Assembly: GCA_002367285.1 (NCBI GenBank)
Contig: DFBF01000063.1
Coordinates: 12,984 to 28,880 of the forward strand
Source: Rhodobacteraceae bacterium UBA3087
GTDB lineage: Bacteria > Pseudomonadota > Alphaproteobacteria > Rhodobacterales > Rhodobacteraceae
Direction: 5' to 3'
Length of the DNA: 15,897 nt
Part shown: in pieces, positions 6,606-14,474 of the stretch
How the letters are laid out: each line of letters opens with the position of its first letter
Position numbering within the stretch: position 1 is the first letter of the stretch
Translations under genes and position numbers: made by a program
Notes under the pieces: generated by a model
Told to the model about the DNA's origin: nothing
Databases searched by the model: none
The model's input: only the letters and a program-made list of their open reading frames with translations

Positions 6606-7574
6606 CTAAAGCGTCGGGATGGCGCCTGATAACACAGTTTCATACCAGCCCGTGTCGATATTTCCACCCGACAGAATCACCCCGACCTTGCGGCCTGCCA
6701 TGGCGTCACGTTCCTGTATCAGTGCCGCCAAGGGGGCCGCCCCGGCGCCTTCGGCAACATTGTGGATGGCGCGGAAATACAGACGGATGGCGGCGGCGAT
6801 TTCGCCGTCCGTGACCGTGACGATCCGTGCCGCGCCCTTGGCATAGATGTCAAACGCCGCCTGAACCGGCACGCGCACCGCCATGCCATCGGCAAAAGTG
6901 TTGGCGGCGTTGGTTTCCACCAGATGCCCGGCGTCCAGCGACAGCTTGGCACCCGCTGCCTGATCTGACACGACACCGACGATGTCACAGTCCAGCCCCA
7001 GCGCGTCACGCGCCGCGATCACGCCGCAGATGCCCGAGCCACAGCCGATCGGCACATAGACCGTGTCCAGATCTGGGTGGGCGGTGAACAGTTCGACCCC
7101 GTATGTTGCCACGCCGCGCACCAACTCGCGATGAAAGGGCGGCACGGGCAGGTAATCACCGGCCTTGGCAATGCGCATGGCCTCTTGCCGGGCCTCGTCG
7201 AAATCTGCGCCGAATTCGACCAGATCCGCGCCATAGGCCCGCATCGCGGCGTTCTTTTCGACCGAATTGCCGTGCGGGGCAAAGACCTTGGCTGTCAGCC
7301 CAACGGCCGACGCCGCGCGGGCCTGGCTTTGGCCGTGGTTGCCGCGGGTGGCGGTGATGATGCCGCGCGCCTCGGGATGGTCGCGCGTCACCCAGTCCAG
7401 AAAGGTGATACCGCCACGCACCTTGAAGGCCCCTGTGGGGGCGTGGTTTTCATGTTTCACCACCACACGCACGCCCGTTTCGGCGGCAAGTTGCGGCCAT
7501 TCGATCTGGGCGGTGGGCGACATCTGGCTGTAGACCAGCCCTTGGGCGGCCTTCAATTCCTCCAGTGAAAACAT
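6606..7574 (-). CDS. PLP-dependent threonine/serine dehydratase
   Basis: It is a fold-type II PLP enzyme that removes water and ammonia from L-threonine or L-serine to give 2-oxobutyrate or pyruvate. The 322-aa protein carries the PLP lysine in GAFKVRGG (Lys51), the substrate loop TRGNHGQS (76-83), a glycine-rich phosphate loop PIGCGSG (175-181) and LSGGN (301-305). It lacks the C-terminal ACT-like domain of biosynthetic IlvA, so feedback control by isoleucine is unlikely. Related enzymes act on hydroxyaspartate or hydroxyectoine breakdown products, so the exact substrate is open. ATG 7574 has GAAAGGG seven bases upstream. ATG 7580, six bases earlier, is too close to that site, and the frame open to 7685 overlaps metG. 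It follows metG by 61 bases. Confidence 0.85.
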   Translation of the reverse strand: MFSLEELKAAQGLVYSQMSPTAQIEWPQLAAETGVRVVVKHENHAPTGAFKVRGGITFLDWVTRDHPEARGIITATRGNHGQSQARAASAVGLTAKVFAPHGNSVEKNAAMRAYGADLVEFGADFDEARQEAMRIAKAGDYLPVPPFHRELVRGVATYGVELFTAHPDLDTVYVPIGCGSGICGVIAARDALGLDCDIVGVVSDQAAGAKLSLDAGHLVETNAANTFADGMAVRVPVQAAFDIYAKGAARIVTVTDGEIAAAIRLYFRAIHNVAEGAGAAPLAALIQERDAMAGRKVGVILSGGNIDTGWYETVLSGAIPTL

Positions 7575-7635
7575 CGGCATACCCTTTCGTTTCCATCGTT
7601 CTGGGCTGCGAAAGCGGGGTGTCACCTTGTGGGTG

Positions 7636-9348
7636 TCAGCCCCGTGTGCCTGAGAACTTTTCTGCCCATTCTTCGCGTTGGTCATCGGTGATCTTGGCGA
7701 ACAGGTTGTCGGGCACGGTAAAGTCGTGGCCCGGTTTCAACAGGTCCAGCGCAGCGGCCACATCGTCGGGCCAGACGTCATCGGTGTTCATCGCTTTGAT
7801 CAACGTGGCCGAGGCATCCGGGATGAACGGCGCTGACAGCACCGCATAGAGCCGGATCAGGTTCAGCGACAGGCGGATTGATCCGGCCGCCAGCGCCGGG
7901 TCGGTCTTGAAGGATGTCCAGGGGGCTGCCGCTTGCAGGTATTCGTTGCCCGCCACCCAGATGCCGCGCAATTCCTGCGCCGCTTTGCGCACGTCCATCG
8001 CCTCCATGTGGCCCTCATAGGCGCGCACTTTGCTGGTCAGGTCGGCGATCAAAGCCGTCTCTGCGTCGCCATAGGCGCCATCGGGCACGGAGTCCGAGAA
8101 CTTCGAGCGGCAGAATTTCGTCACGCGCGACACAAAGTTGCCCAGCACGTCGGCCAGGTCCTTGTTCACGGCGGTCTGGAAGTTTTCCCAGGTGAATTCG
8201 CTGTCGGAATTTTCCGGTGCGTGGGACAGAAGCCACCAGCGCCAGTAGTCCGGCGGCAGGATTTCCAGCGCCTGGTCCATGAATACGCCACGGCCCTTGG
8301 AGGTCGAGAACTGCCCACCGTCATAATTCAGATAGTTGAACGATTTGATGTAATCGACCAGCTTCCAGGGTTCATTCGACCCCATGATGGTGGCGGGGAA
8401 AGACAGGGTATGGAAGGGCACGTTGTCCTTGCCCATGAACTGCACGTAACGCACGTCGTCCGCGCCCTTGTCGGTGCGCCACCAGCGTTCCCAATAGGCG
8501 TCCGGCTCGCCCAGATCATCGGCCAGTTCGGCGGTGGCGGCGATATATTCGATTGGTGCGTCGAACCAGACATAGAACACTTTGCCTTCCATGCCGGGCC
8601 AGTCCTGATCGCCCTTTTTCACCGGCACGCCCCAGTCCAGATCACGGGTGATGCCACGGTCTTGCAGGCCGTCACCGTCATGCAGCCATTTCTTGGCAAT
8701 CGAGGTGGTCAGTACCGGCCAGTCGGTCTTGGTGTCGATCCAAGCGTCCAGCTTGTCCTTCAGGGCGGATTGCTTCAGGTACAGGTGTTTGGTTTCGCGC
8801 ACCTCCAAGTCGGTGGACCCCGAAATCGCGCTGCGCGCATCGATCAGGTCGGTCGGGTCCAGCTGTTTGGTGCAGTTTTCGCACTGATCGCCGCGCGCGC
8901 TGTCATAGCCGCAGTTGGGGCAGGTGCCTTCGATGTAACGATCCGGCAGGAACCGGCCATCGGCATTGGAATAGACCTGTTTTTCGCTGACCTCTTCGAT
9001 CAGCCCATTGTCGGCCAGACGGCCTGCGAAATGCTGGGTCAGGGCCTGGTTGCGCAGTGACGACGAGCGACCGAAATTGTCAAACGACAGGCGAAATCCC
9101 TTGGCGATATCGGCCTGAACCTCGTGCATTTCGGCGCAGAATTCATCAACCGGTTTGCCAGCCTTGGCGGCGGCCAGTTCGGCAGGGGTGCCATGTTCGT
9201 CGGTGGCACAGATGAACATGACCTCGCGCCCACGGCCCCGGTTGTAACGGGCATACAGGTCGGCAGGCAATTGCGAGCCAACCAGATTGCCCAGGTGTTT
9301 GATCCCGTTGATATACGGGATGGCCGAGGTGATGAGGATGCGGTTCAT
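7636..9348 (-). CDS. metG: Methionyl-tRNA synthetase
   Basis: It charges tRNA-Met (initiator and elongator) with methionine using ATP. The 570-aa class I synthetase has HLGN at residues 18-21 (the HIGH motif), ATDEHGTP, a zinc knuckle with CPNC (143-146) and CENC (156-159), WFDAPIEY, and FSTSKG (347-352) as the KMSKS loop. An anticodon-binding helical domain follows. The C-terminal tRNA-binding domain found in longer MetRS proteins is absent, which is normal for this alphaproteobacterial form. The frame is open from a TTG at 9360, but ATG 9348 gives the usual MNRILITSAIPYINGIKHLGN start and has GGGA upstream. Confidence 0.96.
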   Translation of the reverse strand: MNRILITSAIPYINGIKHLGNLVGSQLPADLYARYNRGRGREVMFICATDEHGTPAELAAAKAGKPVDEFCAEMHEVQADIAKGFRLSFDNFGRSSSLRNQALTQHFAGRLADNGLIEEVSEKQVYSNADGRFLPDRYIEGTCPNCGYDSARGDQCENCTKQLDPTDLIDARSAISGSTDLEVRETKHLYLKQSALKDKLDAWIDTKTDWPVLTTSIAKKWLHDGDGLQDRGITRDLDWGVPVKKGDQDWPGMEGKVFYVWFDAPIEYIAATAELADDLGEPDAYWERWWRTDKGADDVRYVQFMGKDNVPFHTLSFPATIMGSNEPWKLVDYIKSFNYLNYDGGQFSTSKGRGVFMDQALEILPPDYWRWWLLSHAPENSDSEFTWENFQTAVNKDLADVLGNFVSRVTKFCRSKFSDSVPDGAYGDAETALIADLTSKVRAYEGHMEAMDVRKAAQELRGIWVAGNEYLQAAAPWTSFKTDPALAAGSIRLSLNLIRLYAVLSAPFIPDASATLIKAMNTDDVWPDDVAAALDLLKPGHDFTVPDNLFAKITDDQREEWAEKFSGTRG

Positions 9349-9490
9349 GTCAGGTCCCAAAGCTGTTTGGGGCCGTATACGTCATGGGATTTGGTTAGGC
9401 CAGAGGGTTAGATGTTCGGAACCAGACGCGTGCGCCATCAATGACCCGCATTGGGCGCGGCGTTGGTACAGCCTGCTCAATGTCCCACCG

Positions 9491-10714
9491 CTATTTCCGG
9501 TCCCGGAACCGCCCCATCAGGCGGCCCACCGTAAAGGACGTGCGCGGCGAATAGACGTAAGGTGTCTTGTCCTCGACCGTGGGGCGCGCGCGCATCCGGG
9601 TCAGGCCGAACGCGATCAACACCACATGGCCCGCAGCCACAAAGGCAAACAGCGCGCCGGGGCCATAAGCCGCGATCAGGTTTGACGCCACATAGGGGCT
9701 GGCAATCGCGCCAAGGGCATAGAAAAACATCAACGCCGCCGACAGTTCGACCCGCTGTTCGGATGTGGCAAAGTCGTTTGCGTGCGCCGCCGAGATGGAA
9801 AAGATCGGGAAGGTGGTAAAGCCAAACAGCACCGCCGCCAGCATCACGCCCAGCATACCGGTGCCCGTAGCCGCCATGGTCACCGAACAGCTGCCCACCG
9901 CCGCGACAGACAGCCAAATCAGCACCCAGCGCCGGTCGTATTTGTCCGCCAGCCAACCAATGGGCAGCTGCGCCAGCGCACCGCCCAGCACCACGGTGGC
10001 CAGAAAGAACGCGATTTGGTCGATCTTCAACCCGACCTCTTGGCCATAAATCGGCCCGACCATCCGAAATGATGCCGCGCTGAGCGCGGCGACGATCACG
10101 CCGCCCACCGCCAGCGGCGACATCTGCCAGGCCAGACCTGGGCGCAGGCGCGGCGCGGCCGGGGTTTCCGGTTGCGAGCTGCGCGTCAGCGCCAGCGGCA
10201 GGATCGCCGCGCAACACAGGATCGCCAGCAGGTTATACGAGACATAATGCGCAGGCGTCAGAACGCCGATCATCAACTGTGCGACCAGCGACGCACCCAT
10301 GTCCATGATGCGATAGCCGCCCATCACACGCGCCCGCGTGTCATTGGTGATCTTCGCGTTCAGCCAGGCCTCGATCACCGTGTAACAGCCCGCGATGCAC
10401 AGGCCCGATGCGATGCGCATCACCGCCCAGGCATAGGGGTCGATCCACAGCATATGCGCCAGCAATCCGATTGCGCCCAGCACCGTGAACACCGCAAAGC
10501 CACGTGAATGGCCAACGCTGCCCATCAGGCGGGGTGCCCACCAGCAGCCGATGAAAAAGCCCAGGAAATGCGCCGAGCCCAGCAGGCCGACCTGCGCCTT
10601 GGTAAAGCCCAGCGTCAGGCCCGACAGCGCGTCCAGTGGTCCGACCCCGCCAGAACTGAGCTGCAACAGGATTACTGAAAACAGCAGTGAGGCAAAGGAT
10701 ATCATCAGACGCAT
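9491..10714 (-). CDS. MFS transporter, YcaD-like
   Basis: This inner-membrane major facilitator has 407 aa and about 12 predicted helices. The pattern QVGLLGSAHFLGFFIG in the second helix region, EAWLNAKI after helix four, GYRIMDMGASLVAQL, and QLPIGWLADKYDRRW between the two halves resemble the YcaD/unknown-MFS group. The substrate is unknown. The frame is open back to 10816, but the extra residues are proline-rich and non-membrane. ATG 10714 starts directly before the first helix, with GGA about nine bases upstream; 10768 is possible. It is divergent from the symporter gene at 10903 and lies upstream of metG with a 142-base gap, so co-transcription is unclear. Confidence 0.82.
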   Translation of the reverse strand: MRLMISFASLLFSVILLQLSSGGVGPLDALSGLTLGFTKAQVGLLGSAHFLGFFIGCWWAPRLMGSVGHSRGFAVFTVLGAIGLLAHMLWIDPYAWAVMRIASGLCIAGCYTVIEAWLNAKITNDTRARVMGGYRIMDMGASLVAQLMIGVLTPAHYVSYNLLAILCCAAILPLALTRSSQPETPAAPRLRPGLAWQMSPLAVGGVIVAALSAASFRMVGPIYGQEVGLKIDQIAFFLATVVLGGALAQLPIGWLADKYDRRWVLIWLSVAAVGSCSVTMAATGTGMLGVMLAAVLFGFTTFPIFSISAAHANDFATSEQRVELSAALMFFYALGAIASPYVASNLIAAYGPGALFAFVAAGHVVLIAFGLTRMRARPTVEDKTPYVYSPRTSFTVGRLMGRFRDRK

Positions 10715-10857
10715 GGGGCGGGGTCCACGTGGTTCGCCCCATGGTGGCAGGCTCGGGGGGGCAAACATGGCCCTGCGCGACATTCTCGTGTCGTTTTGGG
10801 GGATCGCTGCGCGCACGTCTCCTCACATCCGCGTGTGGCCCGGTGGCGCGGGGCGGA

Positions 10858-10874
10858 TCCGGCTGATAGCCGGA
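10858..10874. repeat. Perfect inverted repeat in the symporter leader
   Basis: TCCGGCT (10858-10864) and AGCCGGA (10868-10874) form a perfect 7-bp stem with a three-base loop. It lies 28 bases before the symporter start, between two divergent transporter genes. It could be an operator or a leader hairpin, or chance in GC-rich DNA. Confidence 0.4.
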
Positions 10875-10902
10875 CCAAACACGCAGACAGGGAGCGCGCG
10901 AC

Positions 10903-12282
10903 ATGGAAACGATTTGGATCATCGCGGGGGTGGCCGTGATCGTCGGCGCAAGCCTGTTGGCCGCGCCACGTCGCGCCAGCGTTGACGGGTTTTACGGCGG
11001 GGCGGGGGAGGACGGCACGCCGCCGGGGCTCTGGACGTTGGTTCTGTCCCAGGTGACCACCTGGATCTTCGCTCGGTCGCTGATGAACGCCGCCATTCTG
11101 GGGTATTATTACGGCTTTCCCGGTACGCTGGCCTATGCGGCCTATTACCTGTCGTTTCTGACCGGCGGGTTCATTGTTGGTCGCCTGCGCGACGGCGGGG
11201 CGACCTCGGTGCAGGACTGGCTGTCGGTGCGGTTCGGACGTGTCGGCACGGGCGCTTATAACCTGGTCATCGCGCTGCGTCTGTTGTCCGAGGTTTTTGC
11301 CAACCTTCTGGTCGTCGGGCTGATCATCGGCGCGGTCCAACCCGAGGCGGGCAATATCGCCATTCTGGCGGTTGCCGCGCTGGGCCTGGCCTATTCGGCC
11401 TGGGGTGGGCTGTCGGCGGCGCTGCGCACGGATGTGGTGCAGATGGTGCTGTTCCTGGTGGCGTTCGGCCTGGCCTTGGTCGCTTTGGTCACCAGTCCGG
11501 GCTTTTCGCTGACGGCCATTGTCACCTCAGGCGGGGCATCCGGGGCCTATAATGGCTGGGTGCTGTTGGCGGTCGCAGCGCTTCAGGTGTTTTCCTATCC
11601 GGTGCATGACCCGGTGATGATGGACCGCGGCTTTCTGGCCGACCGTGCCACCACGCGGGCGTCGTTCCGCCATGCGTTCTGGATTTCCGCCCTGTGCATC
11701 CTTGCGTTCGGTGCCTTTGGCATTCAGGCGGCGGTCATGGGCGTGGCGTATGAAAATCAGCTGATCGGCAGCTGGGCGGGCATGTTCCCGACCTGGGTCT
11801 TTGCCGCGCTGATGTTGTCGCTGCTGGTGTCCGCGCTGTCGACACTTGATTCGGCGCTCAGCTCGGCTGCGCGCCTGGTGGTCATGGAGCTGTCGCTGGC
11901 ACCGCGCACTTTGGCCGGTGGGCGCATCGTCATGGTTGTCTTCATGGCGGCGGGGGCGGCGTTGACGTTGTGGGGCAATGCGTCGTTGTTTGACGCGGTG
12001 GCGGTCAGCGGCACCGCGTCGATGTTCTTGACGCCGGTGCTGGTGGTTGGCCTGATCCTGGGCCGCCCGGTGGCGCTGTGGTCTTACCTTGTGGCCTTTG
12101 GCGCAGCCATGCTGGGCGCTGCGGCCTATTTCGCCCGCGCCACCGATTGGGTCGCCAGGGTTCTGCCTGCGGGGCACAAATACGAACAGCTGTTGGCGAT
12201 CTGCATCGTGGTCCTGGTGGTCGGTTTCGTCGCTGTCGCGCTGGGCAGCCGGGCGCGCGACAGGGTTGCGGCAGAGGTATGA
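10903..12282 (+). CDS. Sodium:solute symporter (SSS/SLC5-type)
   Basis: The 459-aa inner-membrane protein has about 12-13 hydrophobic segments and belongs to the sodium/solute symporter family, which couples uptake of proline, sugars, organic acids or similar solutes to Na+. Family features are AYSAWGGLSAALRTDVVQM (about residues 162-180), the segment near FSYPVHDPVMMDRGFLAD, and SALSTLDSALSSAARLV, where Ser/Thr residues of the equivalent helix coordinate sodium in characterised members. The substrate cannot be assigned. The start has AGGGAG eight bases upstream. The ABC ATPase gene begins only 41 bases after the stop, so the two are probably co-transcribed. Confidence 0.87.
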   Translation: METIWIIAGVAVIVGASLLAAPRRASVDGFYGGAGEDGTPPGLWTLVLSQVTTWIFARSLMNAAILGYYYGFPGTLAYAAYYLSFLTGGFIVGRLRDGGATSVQDWLSVRFGRVGTGAYNLVIALRLLSEVFANLLVVGLIIGAVQPEAGNIAILAVAALGLAYSAWGGLSAALRTDVVQMVLFLVAFGLALVALVTSPGFSLTAIVTSGGASGAYNGWVLLAVAALQVFSYPVHDPVMMDRGFLADRATTRASFRHAFWISALCILAFGAFGIQAAVMGVAYENQLIGSWAGMFPTWVFAALMLSLLVSALSTLDSALSSAARLVVMELSLAPRTLAGGRIVMVVFMAAGAALTLWGNASLFDAVAVSGTASMFLTPVLVVGLILGRPVALWSYLVAFGAAMLGAAAYFARATDWVARVLPAGHKYEQLLAICIVVLVVGFVAVALGSRARDRVAAEV

Positions 12283-12323
12283 GGCTGCTATTTGCCGCTA
12301 AAGTCTGATGGAATTCATCGGGT

Positions 12324-13445
12324 ATGCAGGGGATGCAGGTGACAGGCGATACACCCAGGTTGGAGATCCGCAACATCCGCCGTGTTTTCGGCGGGCGCAA
12401 TGTGGTCAATGACGTCAGCCTGCGGGTGGCGCCGGGGCAGGTGACCTGTCTGTTGGGCCCGTCGGGCTGCGGCAAATCCACCACGCTGCGCATCATTGCG
12501 GGGGTCGATCGCCAGACCAGCGGCGAGGTCTTTATCGACGGGGTCTTGATTGCCGGAGACGGCATGATGCAGCCGCCCGAGGCGCGCTCGGTCGGGTTGA
12601 TGTTTCAGGATTTCGCGCTGTTCCCGCATCTTTCCGTGTCGGAAAACGTGGCTTTTGGCCTGAAAGGAACGCGCACCGAAAAGCGGCTTAGAGTTCGGGA
12701 ATTGTTGGAGAAAGTCGGGCTTGTCCGGTTTTTGAACGCCTATCCGCACGAGCTGTCGGGCGGTGAACAACAGCGGGTGGCGCTGGCGCGCGCTCTGGCC
12801 CCACGCCCGCGCATCATGCTGATGGACGAGCCGTTTTCTGGCCTGGACAACCGCCTGCGCGACGGTATCCGGGACGAAACCCTGGCAATCCTGAAGGACG
12901 AAGGCGCCGCCGTGCTGTTGGTGACCCACGAGCCCGAGGAAGCCATGCGAATGGCCGACGAAATCGCGTTGATGCGCCAGGGGCGGATCGTGCAACAGGG
13001 CGCGCCGTACAACATCTATAACACGCCGGTGGATAAGGCGGCGGCGGCGTTCTTTTCCGATGTGAACGTGATCCGGGGGCGGGTGAAGGGGCTGTTGACC
13101 GACACGGCGTTCGGCCAATTCATGACCCCCGCCGTGCCGGATGGCGCAGAGGTGGACATCGTGATCCGCCCGCAGCATCTGAAGATCGACTTTGATCGTG
13201 GCGGCCAGGGCCCGTCGCCGACGCCCGATCACGGTGTCTGGGCGCGCGGCACGGTTGAGCGCGCGCGGTTCATCGGCAAGGAAAGCCTGGTTGATTTCCG
13301 CATGGAACATGACGGTGAACGGCTGACGGCCTCGGTCCCGTCAGTGTTTCTGCCCCAGGCCGGCACCGCGTTGTGGATTGCGATCCGACGCGACCGCTGT
13401 TTCGTGTTTCCGGTGACCGGAAAGGCCCAGCGAAAGGGCCAGTGA
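12324..13445 (+). CDS. ABC transporter ATP-binding protein, FbpC/PotA type
   Basis: This is the ATPase subunit of an importer (373 aa). Walker A is GPSGCGKS (45-52), the Q loop MFQDFALFPH (Gln95), the signature LSGGEQQ (144-150), Walker B IMLMDE (164-169) and the switch His202 in VTHEPEEAM. The C-terminal 120 residues form a TOBE-like regulatory domain. NVAFGL after the Q loop and PPEARSVGLMFQD are typical of the ferric-iron (FbpC) and spermidine/sulfate group. No permease or solute-binding protein gene lies nearby, so the partner must be elsewhere. The first ATG (12324) and the next (12333) have badly spaced ribosome sites. GTG 12339, with AGGGG six bases upstream, may be the true start. Confidence 0.86.
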   Translation: MQGMQVTGDTPRLEIRNIRRVFGGRNVVNDVSLRVAPGQVTCLLGPSGCGKSTTLRIIAGVDRQTSGEVFIDGVLIAGDGMMQPPEARSVGLMFQDFALFPHLSVSENVAFGLKGTRTEKRLRVRELLEKVGLVRFLNAYPHELSGGEQQRVALARALAPRPRIMLMDEPFSGLDNRLRDGIRDETLAILKDEGAAVLLVTHEPEEAMRMADEIALMRQGRIVQQGAPYNIYNTPVDKAAAAFFSDVNVIRGRVKGLLTDTAFGQFMTPAVPDGAEVDIVIRPQHLKIDFDRGGQGPSPTPDHGVWARGTVERARFIGKESLVDFRMEHDGERLTASVPSVFLPQAGTALWIAIRRDRCFVFPVTGKAQRKGQ

Positions 13446-13490
13446 GGGCCGTTCACGACACTTTCTTGCGCGAATTCTCGCTTTGGGGCT

Positions 13491-13518
13491 TTGAACTTGC
13501 GGCCCAAAGTCATAAATA
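13491..13518 (+). promoter_or_regulatory. Predicted promoter of the tat operon
   Basis: TTGAAC (13491-13496) is followed after 16 bases by TAAATA (13513-13518), in the 129-base gap before tatA. This is the only AT-rich patch in that gap. A leader of about 50 nt would precede tatA. Confidence 0.5.
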
Positions 13519-13574
13519 CTTGCTGCGAAGAATGATGGGGTGGGCGACAGGCTCACCTGAAAGGGAGATACCTC

Positions 13575-13790
13575 ATGCTTAACAATATCGGCCTTCCCGG
13601 CCTTCTGCTGATTGCCGTCGTGGTGCTGGTTCTGTTCGGTCGCGGCAAGATTTCCTCGCTGATGGGCGAAGTTGGTAAGGGCATTACCTCGTTCAAGAAA
13701 GGCGTTGCCGATGGCACTGCCGAGATCGAAGAAGAAGCTGCCGAGGCCGCCAAAGACGTGACGCCTGAGACCGAAAAAGACCAGGCGTAA
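13575..13790 (+). CDS. tatA: Twin-arginine translocase subunit TatA
   Basis: TatA forms the oligomeric conduit of the Tat pathway, which exports folded proteins bearing twin-arginine signals across the inner membrane. The 71-aa protein has the expected design: a short N-terminal membrane helix (about residues 7-20), the hinge LFGRGKI with the conserved Phe-Gly, an amphipathic helix (SSLMGEVGKGITSFKKGV), and an acidic tail (EIEEEAAEAAKD). The start is set by GGGAG with seven bases of spacing. It is the first gene of tatA-tatB-tatC-DUF815 and lies 27 bases before tatB. Confidence 0.96.
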   Translation: MLNNIGLPGLLLIAVVVLVLFGRGKISSLMGEVGKGITSFKKGVADGTAEIEEEAAEAAKDVTPETEKDQA

Positions 13791-13817
13791 GCCGAACCCA
13801 CAGAAGGGGCTCGGCCC

Positions 13818-14474
13818 ATGTTCGACATCGGAATGACCGAACTGTTGCTGATTGGCGTCGTTTCGCTGATCGTGGTGGGTCCAAAAGACCTGCCCGGCAT
13901 GTTCCGCACGCTTGGCCGGTTCACCGCCAAGGCACGCTCCATGGGGCGCGAGTTTTCGCGCGCCATGAATGACGCGGCCGATGAGGCCGGGGTCAAGGAT
14001 GTTGCGGCCGATCTGAAAAAGGCCACCAGCCCCAAAGCCATGGGTCTGGACGCGTTGAACAAGGCCGCCGAGAGTTTCGAGAAGTGGGAGCCGACCAAGC
14101 CCGCGTCGGAAAAGGGCGGCGAAACTGCCAAGCTGGCCGAGGAGCGCGCCGAGGCTGCGAAAAAGATCCACGCGGCCACTGCCAAAAAGGCACAGGCGCG
14201 CCTGGATCGCGAAGCGGCTGAGGCGGCGACAGAGGGGGCGCAGACACCCAAACCTGCTGTGGCGCCCAAGCAAGCACCCGCGAAAAAGCCAGCCGCCAAA
14301 AAGCCCGAAGCGAAAGCTGCCCCCAAGACACCAGCAGCCAAGACGCCTGCTGCGAAAAAGCCGGCAGCAAAGAAGCCCGCGGCCAAAAAAACTGCTGCGA
14401 AAAAGCCTGCTGCGAAAAAGCCGGCGGCCAAGAAAGCCGCCAAGCCCAAACCCACGGACACCCCTGACGCATGA
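13818..14474 (+). CDS. tatB: Twin-arginine translocase subunit TatB, with long Lys/Ala/Pro tail
   Basis: TatB joins TatC in the receptor complex for twin-arginine signal peptides. Residues 1-20 form the membrane helix (MFDIGMTELLLIGVVSLIVV), followed by GPKDLPGMFRTLGRF, the family hinge and start of the amphipathic helix. At 218 aa it is longer than typical TatB (about 140-180 aa). The extra length is a low-complexity tail (144-218) with repeated PAAKK units: 23 lysines and only three acidic residues, like the C-terminus of histone H1. It is predicted to lie in the cytoplasm. Its stop overlaps the tatC start (ATGA), indicating translational coupling. AAGGGG lies eight bases before the start. 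Confidence 0.94.
   Translation: MFDIGMTELLLIGVVSLIVVGPKDLPGMFRTLGRFTAKARSMGREFSRAMNDAADEAGVKDVAADLKKATSPKAMGLDALNKAAESFEKWEPTKPASEKGGETAKLAEERAEAAKKIHAATAKKAQARLDREAAEAATEGAQTPKPAVAPKQAPAKKPAAKKPEAKAAPKTPAAKTPAAKKPAAKKPAAKKTAAKKPAAKKPAAKKAAKPKPTDTPDA
14282..14449 (+). repeat. Degenerate repeats encoding PAAKK units in tatB
   Basis: The DNA repeats imperfect 15-base units such as GCTGCGAAAAAGCC, encoding PAAKK, TAAKK or close variants. Codons vary between units (GCC/GCT/GCG/GCA and AAA/AAG), so the protein pattern is better conserved than the DNA. Such tracts can change copy number by slippage or unequal recombination, so tail length may differ between strains. Confidence 0.75.

Noticed and set aside
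6482..6667. N-terminal extension of the Nudix hydrolase
   Set aside because: It would overlap the dehydratase gene, contains the predicted promoter, and encodes sequence unlike a Nudix N-terminus.
13424..13440. GGCCC/GGGCC hairpin at the end of the ABC ATPase gene as a terminator
   Set aside because: It is only five pairs long, lies inside the coding sequence and lacks a T tract.
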